Shown here piece by piece: positions 8,352 to 16,622 of a stretch of 64,000 nucleotides of DNA. The notes beneath the pieces are model-generated. The model was not told where the DNA came from, made no database searches, and was given only the letters and a program-made list of their open reading frames with translations. Source of the DNA: Hoeflea sp. (GTDB lineage: Bacteria; Pseudomonadota; Alphaproteobacteria; Rhizobiales; Rhizobiaceae); NCBI GenBank assembly GCA_019084245.1, contig JAHRFE010000013.1:1-64000 (forward strand). The letters run 5' to 3'. The position numbers and the translations under genes are program-made. The stretch's first letter is position 1. Each line of letters starts with the position of its first letter.

Positions 8352-9047
8352 ATGACTGTCGTGCTTGCCACCGTGTGCCGGGATGGAGTGGTGCTGGGCT
8401 CGGACTCCCAGATTACCGACAAGGGCCGGGGCATGACGTATCCCGCCGAGAAGCTTCACCCCCTGGGCAAGACGGCTGCGTGGGGCGGCAGCGGCGCGCG
8501 ATCGGTGCTTACGGATGTGAAACGCAGTTTCAATGACAACAGCGCAGCGATCCTGGAGGCCCCGGACATCGGACGCGCGATACAGGCCCAGGTCCTGCCG
8601 ATCCTTCGCCATCACTACGAGACCTTCATCGCCGACGTACCTGGCGAGGAAGGCGGCGGGACACCGTCGGCCTATGTGATGGCCGCTGGATGGCGGGACG
8701 GGGAGCCCTGGATCCTCGAAATCACGCCTTCGGGCATGATCGGGCACTATGCCGATATCGGTTTTCACGCGATCGGCAGCGGTGCAGCCATGGCCCAGCA
8801 GGCCGGTTCGCTGCTGTCCCACTTCCATTTGGCCGAGCGGTCAGTGGGTTTCGGGTGCGCAGCGGTGCTGCGAGTCCTGCAAGCGCTCGACCTCACCTCC
8901 GCCAGCGTCGGCAAGCCGTTCAGCCTGTGTCGGATCGATGCGGAAGGCGCCCACCACTTCAGCGAGGACGAAATCGAGGAGATAGGGGGCGTCGTGCAGC
9001 GGTGGGAGGACGCCGAACAGGCCGTCATCGCCGACATGTTCGATTGA
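8352..9047 (+). CDS. Proteasome-beta-type Ntn hydrolase, solitary
   Basis: 231 residues beginning MTVVLATVCRDGVVLGSDSQIT. After Met removal Thr2 would be the N-terminal nucleophile, followed by the GVVLGSDSQIT strand-turn where proteasome beta subunits and HslV have their conserved Asp (GVVLAADTRAT type). A Lys in AEKLHPLG falls where the catalytic Lys of the fold is expected, and GSGA / GSGAAMAQQ correspond to later conserved glycines. There is no propeptide, no alpha subunit and no ATPase (HslU, Mpa) nearby, so it would have to work alone, like Anbu or the bacterial proteasome homologue BPH. AGGA precedes the ATG. Substrate unknown. Confidence 0.65.
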   Translation: MTVVLATVCRDGVVLGSDSQITDKGRGMTYPAEKLHPLGKTAAWGGSGARSVLTDVKRSFNDNSAAILEAPDIGRAIQAQVLPILRHHYETFIADVPGEEGGGTPSAYVMAAGWRDGEPWILEITPSGMIGHYADIGFHAIGSGAAMAQQAGSLLSHFHLAERSVGFGCAAVLRVLQALDLTSASVGKPFSLCRIDAEGAHHFSEDEIEEIGGVVQRWEDAEQAVIADMFD

Positions 9048-9246
9048 TTGCGCCTGGTCGCGAGTGCGGCATCGTCGCAGCCGTCCCAAGCCGGGCTCGG
9101 GACCCACTCACCCCGAACCGCAGCGTTCGGGAAAACTCCCCTCCAGTCTGAACGTCCGGCATGGGTTCGCAAAACAGTCACGCACGACTATCCACATATC
9201 CCCCATCACGCCGCTTCACCCTCCGATCAATCCTATTGAATTGACT

Positions 9247-9263
9247 GGTCAGCAGTGCTGACC
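9247..9263. promoter_or_regulatory. Perfect inverted repeat upstream of azlCD
   Basis: GGTCAGCA-G-TGCTGACC, 8-base arms around one base, lies 28 bases before the azlC start and abuts a TTGACT hexamer at 9241-9246 that could be a -35. Such symmetry fits a dimeric regulator; azlCD genes are often controlled by an Lrp- or LysR-type protein, but none is encoded next to this copy. Confidence 0.5.
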
Positions 9264-9290
9264 TATCCATCGGGCACAGGAGAGTCTCCC

Positions 9291-10019
9291 ATGTCCCGAT
9301 CTCGGCCGGAATTTCTCGAGGGCGTTCGCGCCAGCCTGCCGATTGTCGCGGCGGCGGCGCCGTTCGGCATGCTGTTCGGCGCGCTGGCGGTGGACAACGG
9401 CCTCACCGTCGGCGAGGCGGTGCTGATGAGCGCCATTGTCTTTGCCGGCGCCAGCCAGATGGTCGGGCTGGAGCTGTTCAGCTCGCATGTCCCGCCCTGG
9501 ATCATCGTGCTCTCGGTGTTCGCGGTCAATTTCCGCCATGTGCTCTATTCGGCAGCGCTGGGCCGCCGTCTCGGGCTGATGCCGGGATGGCAGAAGGGGC
9601 TCGCCTTCTTCTTCCTCACCGATCCGCAATATGCGGCGTCGGAAGCGCGGGCCGACCGGAAGATCCCGCTGCGGCTCACCTGGTACATGGGGATGGCGTT
9701 GCCGATCTATGTGCTCTGGGTTCTGGAAGCCTGGATCGGCGCGCTGTTTGGCAGCCTGATCACCGATCCCGCGGCCTTCGGCATCGATTTCCTGCTGCCG
9801 ATCTATTTCCTCGGGCTAGTGCTGGGGTTCCGGTCACGGCCCGGCTGGCTGCCGGTGGTGATTGCCTCGGGCCTTGGCTCGATCGCCGCCTTCTACACGG
9901 TCGGCTCGCCCTGGCATGTGAGCCTCGGCGCCCTGGCCGGCGTCATCGTCGCGATGCTGCTGCCGCCTCAGGCCGGCGACGAGGCCCATGATGTCGAACC
10001 GGTGGAGGTGACGCCATGA
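9291..10019 (+). CDS. azlC: AzlC, large subunit of branched-chain amino-acid exporter
   Basis: 242 residues with about seven to eight transmembrane helices. The N-terminal family signature is present: FLEGVRASLPIVAAAAPFGMLFGALA, then MSAIVFAGASQ and NFRHVLYSAALG. AzlC works with the small AzlD to export branched-chain amino acids or their analogues across the inner membrane. MSRSRPEF is taken as the start because AGGAGAG lies just upstream; an upstream in-frame Met lacks this. The stop overlaps the azlD start (ATGA). Confidence 0.92.
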   Translation: MSRSRPEFLEGVRASLPIVAAAAPFGMLFGALAVDNGLTVGEAVLMSAIVFAGASQMVGLELFSSHVPPWIIVLSVFAVNFRHVLYSAALGRRLGLMPGWQKGLAFFFLTDPQYAASEARADRKIPLRLTWYMGMALPIYVLWVLEAWIGALFGSLITDPAAFGIDFLLPIYFLGLVLGFRSRPGWLPVVIASGLGSIAAFYTVGSPWHVSLGALAGVIVAMLLPPQAGDEAHDVEPVEVTP

Positions 10020-10333
10020 ACGGCGTGTTCTGGGGCGTGCCGGTCAATGTCTGGACCATCCTTGCCGCGGCCATCGTCACTTATGGCGCCCGCGCCGGCG
10101 GGCATCTGGTGCTGTCGCGTTTCAAGCGCATCCCGCCGCGCATCGATGCGGCGCTCAACGCCGTGCCGGCCGCGGTGCTCACCACGCTGGTGGCGCCCGC
10201 CGCCGTCTCCAACGGGACCGCCGAAGCGCTGACGCTGGCCGCCTGCCTGATCATCGGGCTGAGGATCCCGATGATGGCGATGTTCGCGGTCGGCTGGGCG
10301 CTGATCGTGGCGCTGAGGACGGCGGGGCTTTAG
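10016..10333 (+). CDS. azlD: AzlD, small subunit of branched-chain amino-acid exporter
   Basis: 105 residues, three to four hydrophobic segments, with the family's TYGARAGGH element (residues ~21-29), RIDAALNAVPAAVLTTLVAP and a C-terminal IGLRIPMMAMFAVGWALI. The 4-base overlap with azlC indicates translational coupling. Only 9 bases separate its stop from the convergent peptidase gene. Confidence 0.9.
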   Translation: MNGVFWGVPVNVWTILAAAIVTYGARAGGHLVLSRFKRIPPRIDAALNAVPAAVLTTLVAPAAVSNGTAEALTLAACLIIGLRIPMMAMFAVGWALIVALRTAGL

Positions 10334-10342
10334 GGCGGCGCC

Positions 10343-12172
10343 TCACAGCGCCTCCGTCGCGGCCTCCAGCCAGGCGAGCGCGGGGTCGGCCGCGAGCAGC
10401 GGCGAGAGCTCCGCGCGCACCCTTGCGTGATAGGCATTGAGCCAGGCGGTCTCGCCCGCGTCGAGCAGGTCCCTGACGATCAGCCGCGTGTCGATCGGGC
10501 AGAGCGTCAGCGTCTCGAAGCCGAGCATCGGCTTGTCGCCGCCGGCAATGGCGCGCGGCTCGTGCACGGTAACCAGGTTCTCGATGCGGATGCCGAAGGC
10601 CCCGTCGCGGTAGTAGCCCGGCTCATTGGACAGGATCATGCCGGGCAGCAGCGCCTGCATGCCCCGTCGCGAGATCGATTGCGGGCCTTCATGCACCGAG
10701 AGATAGCTGCCGACGCCATGGCCAGTGCCATGGGCGAAATCGGCGCCCGCCTGCCACAGCGCGATCCGCGCAAAGGCGTCGATGTCGACGCCGCGCGTGC
10801 CTTCGGGAAAGCGCAGCAGGCTGATGGCGATCATGCCCTTGAGCACCAGGGTGAAGAAGCGCTTCTGGTCGCGCGGCACATCGCCCACGGCGATGGTACG
10901 GGTGATGTCGGTGGTGCCGGCCACATATTGCCCGCCCGAATCGATCAGCAGCATCTCGCCGGCGTTCAAACGCCGGTTGGTCTCGGTGTTGACGCGGTAA
11001 TGCATGATCGCGGCATTGGGTCCGGCGCCGGAGATCGTGTCGAAGGACAGCGCCCTGAGCGGCATCTGCAGGCTCTCGCCGGTCTCGACGCGAAACTGCT
11101 CGAGCCGCGTGGCGGCGCCAATCTCGTCCACCGTGCCGGGCGCCTGCCGGTCAAGCCAGGCGAGAAACCGCACCATCGCGGCGCCGTCCTGGACATGGAC
11201 CTGGGCGCTGCCGGCGATCTCGGCTGCGTTCTTGCAGGCGCGCGGCAGGCGGGCTGGATCGGGTGCGGCTTTCACGACGCCGCCGGAGGTCTCGATGAGC
11301 AAGGAGATGGCGTGCGACGCCACGGCCGGGTCGGCCATCACGGTGGCGCCGCTGCGGCCCAGTTCGCTCAGCGCCCCCTCGAACGCCGATGGCGGCGCGA
11401 TGTCGGCCAGCTGGGTGAGATAGGCTTCCGCCTCGATGCCGGTCTTGCGCTTGTCGATGAACAGGCGCGGCCTCCCCGTGGCCGGGATGATGGCGCGCGA
11501 CAGCGGGTGGGGCGTCGACGGCAGGTCCTGGCCGCGGATATTGAAGCTCCAGGCGACGGAGGAGGGGTCGGCCAGGATCACCGCGTCGGCGCCGGCGTCC
11601 ATCACGGTCTGTGCCATTGCAGCGAGCTTGTCGCGCGCCAGCACGCCGGCATAGGTGATCGGCTGCAACGTCACCGCCCCCAGCGGCGGCGCGGGCCGGT
11701 CCTCCCAGATGGCGTCGACCGGATTGCGGTCGAGATACACAAGGCTGCCGCCGAGCGTCTTGAGCGCCGCCTCCAGCCGCTGCACCTCGGCCGAGGGCCA
11801 GGTCCAGGGATCGATGCCGAGCCGCAAGCCTTCGCGTCCCGAGGCTTCGAGAAACGCGGCAAGCGGCGTGGCGATCAGGTCCTGATAGTCGAAGACGGCC
11901 GGATCGGTCTGGGCGCGGACCTGCGCCGCGTAGCGCCCGTCGACGAAGATATGGGCGGTGTCGTCGAGCACCAGCACGAGGCCCGCCGATCCGGTGAAAC
12001 CGGTGAGCCAGGCCAGCCGCTCGGCGCAGGCCGGCACATATTCGCCCAGGTACTCGTCCGAGCGCGGCACGGCGATGGCGTCGACGCCAAGGCCTGCAAG
12101 GGTTGCGCGCAGCCGCGCCAGCCGGCCTGCCGCCTGGTCGGGGGAGGAGAGCACTTCGAAATTCTGGAACAT
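10343..12172 (-). CDS. Aminopeptidase P family metallopeptidase (Xaa-Pro aminopeptidase)
   Basis: 609 residues, the long three-domain form: two creatinase-like N-terminal domains (DAIAVPRSDEYLGEY...; residues ~1-310) and a C-terminal pita-bread catalytic domain. Metal ligands are visible in order: the two Asp of LLIDSGGQYVAGTTDITRT, the His of GTGHGVGSYLSVHEGP, the Glu of LSNEPGYY and the Glu of FGIRIENL. It removes N-terminal residues that precede proline, using a dinuclear Mn/Zn site, in the cytoplasm. No signal peptide. It is convergent with azlCD and transcribed alone. Confidence 0.92.
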   Translation of the reverse strand: MFQNFEVLSSPDQAAGRLARLRATLAGLGVDAIAVPRSDEYLGEYVPACAERLAWLTGFTGSAGLVLVLDDTAHIFVDGRYAAQVRAQTDPAVFDYQDLIATPLAAFLEASGREGLRLGIDPWTWPSAEVQRLEAALKTLGGSLVYLDRNPVDAIWEDRPAPPLGAVTLQPITYAGVLARDKLAAMAQTVMDAGADAVILADPSSVAWSFNIRGQDLPSTPHPLSRAIIPATGRPRLFIDKRKTGIEAEAYLTQLADIAPPSAFEGALSELGRSGATVMADPAVASHAISLLIETSGGVVKAAPDPARLPRACKNAAEIAGSAQVHVQDGAAMVRFLAWLDRQAPGTVDEIGAATRLEQFRVETGESLQMPLRALSFDTISGAGPNAAIMHYRVNTETNRRLNAGEMLLIDSGGQYVAGTTDITRTIAVGDVPRDQKRFFTLVLKGMIAISLLRFPEGTRGVDIDAFARIALWQAGADFAHGTGHGVGSYLSVHEGPQSISRRGMQALLPGMILSNEPGYYRDGAFGIRIENLVTVHEPRAIAGGDKPMLGFETLTLCPIDTRLIVRDLLDAGETAWLNAYHARVRAELSPLLAADPALAWLEAATEAL

Positions 12173-12526
12173 GGATGGGTTTTCCCTGGGACGGACTGCG
12201 CAGTGGCGATGCGCCCGACCTTACAGCGTCCCATCGCAAAGGGGAATCGCAACGGCACGGCCGATATCCGGTTTCCACATCGGGGCGGTCGCGCAGCTCT
12301 TCCCGGTCCGGCCGGCGCGAACATCCGCGTTAAGCCGCCCCTGCCCAATTTTCTGCCGTGATGCCGCTGAGCGCCGCACGTATGCACAGAAATACAGCAT
12401 GGCCTGGCGTTGCATGCATTTCGTGCATAGCTGCACTGCAACATAAGCTCTGCACATTCCCGGCAGAAGGCTTATCTTGGGAATGCAGGAGGACAGAGCA
12501 ATCACTGACCCAAAGGGGATCATCAC
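12173..12526. other. Divergent intergenic region
   Basis: 354 bases between the aminopeptidase P gene and the small DUF1127-like gene. It must carry both promoters. The stretch 12410-12480 is less GC-rich, with repeated GCAT/TGCA words (GTTGCATGCATTTCGTGCATAG), but no clean -35/-10 pair stands out. Nothing else seen. Confidence 0.4.
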
Positions 12527-12700
12527 ATGTCCGGTAACATCTTTCAGAATGCCTTCGACCGTCTCGTCAGCGCCCGCGAACGCCAGGTTCGCCGCTATGT
12601 GAATGGCGCGCTGCTCGGCATGGACGACGCCCAGCTCAAGGCGCTCGGCCGCACCCGCGAAGAACTCCAGCGCGAAGGCGCCCAGGCGTATTTCTTCTAG
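12527..12700 (+). CDS. 57-residue DUF1127-like basic protein
   Basis: MSGNIFQNAFDRLVSARERQ, then VRRYVNGALLGMDDAQLKALG and RTREELQREGAQAYFF. The arrangement of a basic helix (ARERQVRRYV), a short linker ending in LxxMDDAQLxxLG and a final RTREELxxEG matches the small DUF1127/YjiS-type proteins of rhizobia, some of which have been linked to phosphate or carbon metabolism through RNA interactions. AAGGGGAT precedes the ATG, and a strong terminator follows, so it is a monocistronic, probably highly expressed gene. Confidence 0.7.
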   Translation: MSGNIFQNAFDRLVSARERQVRRYVNGALLGMDDAQLKALGRTREELQREGAQAYFF

Positions 12701-12759
12701 GCCCTGCTTCTACCTGAAGTACCCATAGACCGGATCGCCGCGCGATCGGGACCAATCGG

Positions 12760-12785
12760 AACGGCTCCTTCGGGGGCCGTTTTTT
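12760..12785 (+). terminator. Rho-independent terminator of the DUF1127-like gene
   Basis: AACGGCTCC-TTCG-GGGGCCGTT: a 9-bp stem (one T-G pair) closed by a stable UUCG tetraloop, running into TTTTTT. It starts 60 bases after the stop codon. Confidence 0.9.
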
Positions 12786-12870
12786 GTTGCGCTGAAACTC
12801 GGAATAATGAAATCTATGGGTGTGTTTCCGCGTAGTACAAGTCTCATGAAGGCCGATGCCCCGCGACGAC

Positions 12871-12905
12871 ATGTGTTGACATTTGTTAACAGAAGTGTTC
12901 CTATG
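12871..12905 (+). promoter_or_regulatory. Possible promoter/operator of the HicA-like pair
   Basis: TTGACA at 12876-12881 is a consensus -35. About 17-18 bases on lies TCCTAT/CTATGG, a weak -10 overlapping the ribosome site GGAGGT. The octamer TGTTAACA (12885-12892) is self-complementary and overlaps the spacer, a plausible site for autorepression by the HTH partner. Suggestive only. Confidence 0.4.
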
Positions 12906-12915
12906 GAGGTGCGAT

Positions 12916-13164
12916 ATGGGGCCGATCCCGAGGCATCCCAACAAGGAGATCAACAAGGTCGTTGATCAGGCGCTCAGATCCGGATGGCGAATTGTGCGAA
13001 CCAATGGTCATGGTCATGCATGGGCTCACCTGCTTTGCCCGAATGCCGGCAGGTCCGGGTGCCGCATCTCGGTCTGGAGCACGCCGAGAAACACGCATTC
13101 CCATGCCAAAGCCATTCAGCGGCTGATCGACAAGTGCAGGTGCCAAGGTGGACCGGATGACTGA
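12916..13164 (+). CDS. HicA-like mRNA-interferase-type toxin (putative)
   Basis: 82 residues. The core NKVVDQALRSGWRIVRTNGHGHAWAHLLCP...CRISVWSTPRNTHSHAKAI resembles HicA: a helix, a beta-hairpin with the catalytic-type His (GHGHAWAHL, where HicA has GSHxxYxH), a third strand and a final helix. HicA proteins are small dsRNA-binding-fold ribonucleases that inhibit translation. It carries five Cys, more than usual for HicA. GGAGGT precedes the ATG at 12916. It overlaps the HTH gene by 8 bases (ATGACTGA), typical of a toxin-antitoxin operon. Confidence 0.6.
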   Translation: MGPIPRHPNKEINKVVDQALRSGWRIVRTNGHGHAWAHLLCPNAGRSGCRISVWSTPRNTHSHAKAIQRLIDKCRCQGGPDD

Positions 13165-13726
13165 GTACAGTTTCACATTTCTGGTGGGCGGCATCGACCC
13201 GCAGGCGGAAAACTTCGAGGATGTCTTCTTCGAAGCGGGCTGCGATGACGCGACGATCGCGCTCATGCATCGGATGGTGGCGGTCTGTTTCGACCGGGAA
13301 GCGGAGTCCTTTGCCGATGCCGTGGTGTCGGCCTATGCGGATCTCCTGAAGGCAGGGGTGCAGGTTCTGAAATTCGAACCGGATACTTTGGTCAGCCAGG
13401 CGGACATCGCCCGGCGGGCGGGTCTGACCCGTGCAGCCGTGACCAACTATGTCAACGGCGACCGGGGGACCGGCTTCCCCGTTCCCACCGCCCGGATCAT
13501 GACCTCAAGTCCGTTGTGGACCTGGCTGACCGTGGCAGGCTGGCTGCAGGAACACGGGCAACTGGATGCAACTGGAGTAGAACAGGCGAGGGCGGAGCAG
13601 GCCCTGTTCGGACTGTTCGCGGACGGCAGCTTCAGCGGCACTCCCGCCGAACTACGCATGCAGCTTGAAGCTCTGTTGAAGCCAAAACGCAGCCCGCCGG
13701 AACCGCGGATATCGCTTCTGGCGTAA
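13157..13726 (+). CDS. HTH protein, probable antitoxin/regulator partner of the HicA-like protein
   Basis: 189 residues. The N-terminal half begins TFLVGGIDPQAENFEDVFFEAGCDDATI, a fold also seen in small HTH partners elsewhere. The middle carries a clear HTH: SQADIARRAGLTRAAVTNYVNG (residues ~80-101). The remainder is helical, ending in proline-rich residues. It starts inside the toxin gene (8-base overlap), so the two are translated together. The usual HicB partner is RNase-H-like, and this one is not, so the pairing is non-canonical. DNA binding to its own promoter is inferred. Confidence 0.6.
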   Translation: MTEYSFTFLVGGIDPQAENFEDVFFEAGCDDATIALMHRMVAVCFDREAESFADAVVSAYADLLKAGVQVLKFEPDTLVSQADIARRAGLTRAAVTNYVNGDRGTGFPVPTARIMTSSPLWTWLTVAGWLQEHGQLDATGVEQARAEQALFGLFADGSFSGTPAELRMQLEALLKPKRSPPEPRISLLA

Positions 13727-13749
13727 GGCCCGGACTGCCCACCCGCCGA

Positions 13750-14634
13750 TCACTTCAGATGGATCGTCACCCAGCCGTTGCGCCAGAGCGTCTCGACGTG
13801 GCGCAGGTGCTGGCCGGAATAGGCGGCGAGCACCTGGCGGCGCTGGCTGGCGAGAATTCCCGAAAGGATCACCGAGCCGCCCGGGGCGATGTTGCGCCTG
13901 ATGTCGGGCGCCATGCGCATCAGCGGCCGGGCCAGGATGTTGGCGATGATCAGCCCGAACGGCCCTTCGCGCGAAAAGGCGGTCGAGTGGAACCCCTGGG
14001 CTGTCACGCAGGTGATCCTTGCGGCCATGTGGTTGGCGCGGACATTCTCGCGCGCCACGCGGGTGGCGATCGGATCAATGTCGGTGGCGAGCACCCGCAC
14101 CGGGCCAAGCTTCGCCGCGGCGATGGCCAAAACCCCGGATCCGGTGCCCAGATCGAGCACCGGGCCGATTTTCCGCCCGCCCGGGACTGCGCGCATCACC
14201 TTGGCGATCATTTCCAGGCACCCCGCCGTGGTGCCGTGATGGCCGGTGCCAAAGGCCTGTCCGGCCTCCAGTTCAATGGCCAGATCATTGGGCCGCACCG
14301 CGCCGCGGTCATGGGCGCCATGCACCAGGAACCGCCCGGCGCGAACCGGCTTCAACCCATCGAGAGACTTCGCGATCCAGTCGGTCTCGCCGAAGATCTC
14401 CAGCTTGATCTCGACACCGGGAAAATCCTTTGCCAGGCAGCGCGCCATGCGGTCCCTGAGCTCCGCGTCCGGTTCGCCGCTGCCATAGGCGGAGGCTTCC
14501 CACAGCCCCCTGGCCTCGTCGGTCTCCATGGTGGCGATCGGCACGCCTTCCTCTTCGAATACGCCCGAGAGCAGATCGAGCGCGCGGCCCGCGCCGGCCT
14601 CGTCGGTGACGATGTAATAGCGGTGGTCGCTCAC
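13750..14634 (-). CDS. prmA: Ribosomal protein L11 methyltransferase
   Basis: 294 residues. A divergent N-terminal substrate domain is joined to a class I methyltransferase core: AIELEAGQAFGTGHHGTT (a PrmA hallmark), VLDLGTGSGVLAIAAAKLG (motif I), ATDIDPIATRVARENVRAN (motif II) and LIIANILARPLM (motif IV, the NILA signature). It trimethylates L11 lysines/alpha-amino group on the ribosome. The start is a GTG at 14634 that overlaps the TGA of the antiporter gene by 4 bases (GTGA). Confidence 0.95.
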   Translation of the reverse strand: MSDHRYYIVTDEAGAGRALDLLSGVFEEEGVPIATMETDEARGLWEASAYGSGEPDAELRDRMARCLAKDFPGVEIKLEIFGETDWIAKSLDGLKPVRAGRFLVHGAHDRGAVRPNDLAIELEAGQAFGTGHHGTTAGCLEMIAKVMRAVPGGRKIGPVLDLGTGSGVLAIAAAKLGPVRVLATDIDPIATRVARENVRANHMAARITCVTAQGFHSTAFSREGPFGLIIANILARPLMRMAPDIRRNIAPGGSVILSGILASQRRQVLAAYSGQHLRHVETLWRNGWVTIHLK

Positions 14635-16538
14635 GATGCCTTCTTTCCTTCATCCATGCCGGCCCCGGCGGCAACAACCTTGTCGTCGGGTGTGGTCCTG
14701 GCGGCGGGGGTGAGTTCCGCCTTGCGGGCGGTCTTGCTGGCGGCCTCGGCGCGGGCCTCGTCCTTGGGAATGGCGAAACTCAGGATCCGATCATTGGGTC
14801 CCGGCGTACCTGATGAGGCTGCGGCAAACATCAGTGCGCCCGAGGGCTTGATCCACAACAGGATCAGCGCGCCATCGGGCCGGGAGTCCTTGTAGGCGGT
14901 CCATCCATATTCATCGGTCAGCCGGGTTAACTGGAAGGTCCAGCCATTGAGCAGTTTTTCCCGCAAGTCCAGGAAGCTGACCGGCTCCTTGGTGAGCGAG
15001 CGTCCGCCGAGGGTAATATTGAGCGCCTTGCGCGCCTTCTCGTCAATTCTGCCGATCTGGAAGACGTGGCTGCGGCCCAGCTCAGGCCCGAAATCGGTGC
15101 AGACCAGCGCGTTGTAGGCGTCATTGTCGCCGGCGGCGATGAGTGAGGAAAAGCTCTTGGGATCAATTGCGTGGTGGGCCGACTCCGAAAGCACCTCGCC
15201 GAAATAGACCGGAATGCTGGCAAGCCTGGCCTCGGCCAGGTGATTCCAGTTCTGGTCGGCCAGCATCACCGGAACATCGGCTTCCTTTAGCTTGCCGGCA
15301 AGCGCGGTGGACCACCGCGATCCACCGACAATCAGGATGCCGGGTTTGGCGGTTTTCTTGAGATTCAGGAACTGCGCCAGCGGCGCGAGCGTGAAGCCGT
15401 GCAGCAGGATAGTGGTGACCACGACGGCGAAGGTGAAGGCCACCATCCTGCCGGCATCGGCCACCCCGACATCGGCCAGCAGGGTTCCGAAAAGGCCTGA
15501 TACAGCGACGGCCACGACGCCCCTGGGCGCGATCCATGAGGTCAGGATCCGCTCCTGGATGGTGGCGCCCGAACGGATCGTCGCCAACATGATCGCCACC
15601 GGGCGGATGATGAACAGCAGCAGGGCCACAAACAGCGCCGCCTGCCAGTCGAGCGAGCGGATGTCTTCAAGGCTGAGCGATGCGGTGAGGATGATGAAAA
15701 TGCCCGAAACCAAGAGCGTGGTGATGGTTTCCTTGAAACGGCGCATGTCGGTGAGCGAAGCAATGCGGCTGTTGGCCAGCACCAGCCCCATCACGGTCAC
15801 GGTCAGGAGCCCCGCCTCCTCGAGCACCATGTTGGTTGCGGCGTAAACCGCCACCACGGTGGCGAGCAGCACCGGGGCTTTGAGATATTCCGGCACATGG
15901 CCGCGCACGAAGGACCAGACGATCAGTTTCGCGCCGGCCCAGCCGCCGCCAATGGCGAGCGCGAAACCGAAGACAATGAGCAGCACCAGGTTTTCCGCCT
16001 GGTGCAGGCCGATATAGACCATGATCACTTCGAAGGCGACGACCGCGAACAGCGCGCCGATCGGGTCGTTGACGATGGCTTCCCAGCGCAACAGCGAGGC
16101 AGGCCGCGCCTCGAGCTGGGCCTGGCGCAGCAGCGGGATGATCACGGTCGGGCCGGTTACCACCAGGATTGCGCCGAGCACGATCGCCGTCGGCCAGCTC
16201 AGCCCGCCGACGTAATGGGCGGCCAGCGCCGCCATGCCCCAGATCATCGGACCCGCATACATGATGATGCGCCGGACTGTCTTCGAGGTCTCGCGGATCT
16301 CCGAGAAATTGAGCGTCAGCCCACCCTCGAACAGGATGATCGCCACGGCGATGGAGACCATCGGCCGGTAGGCGGTGCCGAAATCCGTGGCCGGATCGAG
16401 AAAGCCCGTGGCCGGACCCGCCACGAAGCCCGCCACCAGCAGCAGCACGATGGCGGGCAGGCGCAACCGCCAGGCCAGCCATTGCGCGCCGATGCCCGCA
16501 ACCCCGATCACGGCAAGTTTGAGAACGATGTCGTCCAT
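14631..16538 (-). CDS. CPA1-type cation:proton antiporter with C-terminal RCK/TrkA_N domain
   Basis: 635 residues. Thirteen or so transmembrane helices fill residues ~1-395 and carry the Na+/H+ exchanger signatures: FEGGLTLNFSEI, VVTGPTVIIPLL, the conserved NDPIGALFAVVAFE (ND motif that binds the cation) and WIAPRGVVAVAVSGLFG. A cytosolic Rossmann domain follows (GILIVGGSRWSTALAGKLKE...VMLADQNW), as in NhaP/KefB-like regulated antiporters, then a charged low-complexity tail. AAGGGAC lies before the ATG. Co-transcribed with prmA through a 4-base overlap; the pairing has no obvious functional logic. Confidence 0.9.
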   Translation of the reverse strand: MDDIVLKLAVIGVAGIGAQWLAWRLRLPAIVLLLVAGFVAGPATGFLDPATDFGTAYRPMVSIAVAIILFEGGLTLNFSEIRETSKTVRRIIMYAGPMIWGMAALAAHYVGGLSWPTAIVLGAILVVTGPTVIIPLLRQAQLEARPASLLRWEAIVNDPIGALFAVVAFEVIMVYIGLHQAENLVLLIVFGFALAIGGGWAGAKLIVWSFVRGHVPEYLKAPVLLATVVAVYAATNMVLEEAGLLTVTVMGLVLANSRIASLTDMRRFKETITTLLVSGIFIILTASLSLEDIRSLDWQAALFVALLLFIIRPVAIMLATIRSGATIQERILTSWIAPRGVVAVAVSGLFGTLLADVGVADAGRMVAFTFAVVVTTILLHGFTLAPLAQFLNLKKTAKPGILIVGGSRWSTALAGKLKEADVPVMLADQNWNHLAEARLASIPVYFGEVLSESAHHAIDPKSFSSLIAAGDNDAYNALVCTDFGPELGRSHVFQIGRIDEKARKALNITLGGRSLTKEPVSFLDLREKLLNGWTFQLTRLTDEYGWTAYKDSRPDGALILLWIKPSGALMFAAASSGTPGPNDRILSFAIPKDEARAEAASKTARKAELTPAARTTPDDKVVAAGAGMDEGKKAS

Positions 16539-16622
16539 GCAAGTCCCTTGTCGTGCGCCCGATGGGGCAGGCGGGGTCAGCCGGGGCTGGTTTACCCCGA
16601 AGGCAAGTGTTCCCGGGGCCGA

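Noticed and set aside
7967-8434. 155-residue minus-strand frame between the OxyR-like and Ntn hydrolase genes
   Set aside because: Overlaps the start of the Ntn hydrolase in antisense; composition not protein-like.
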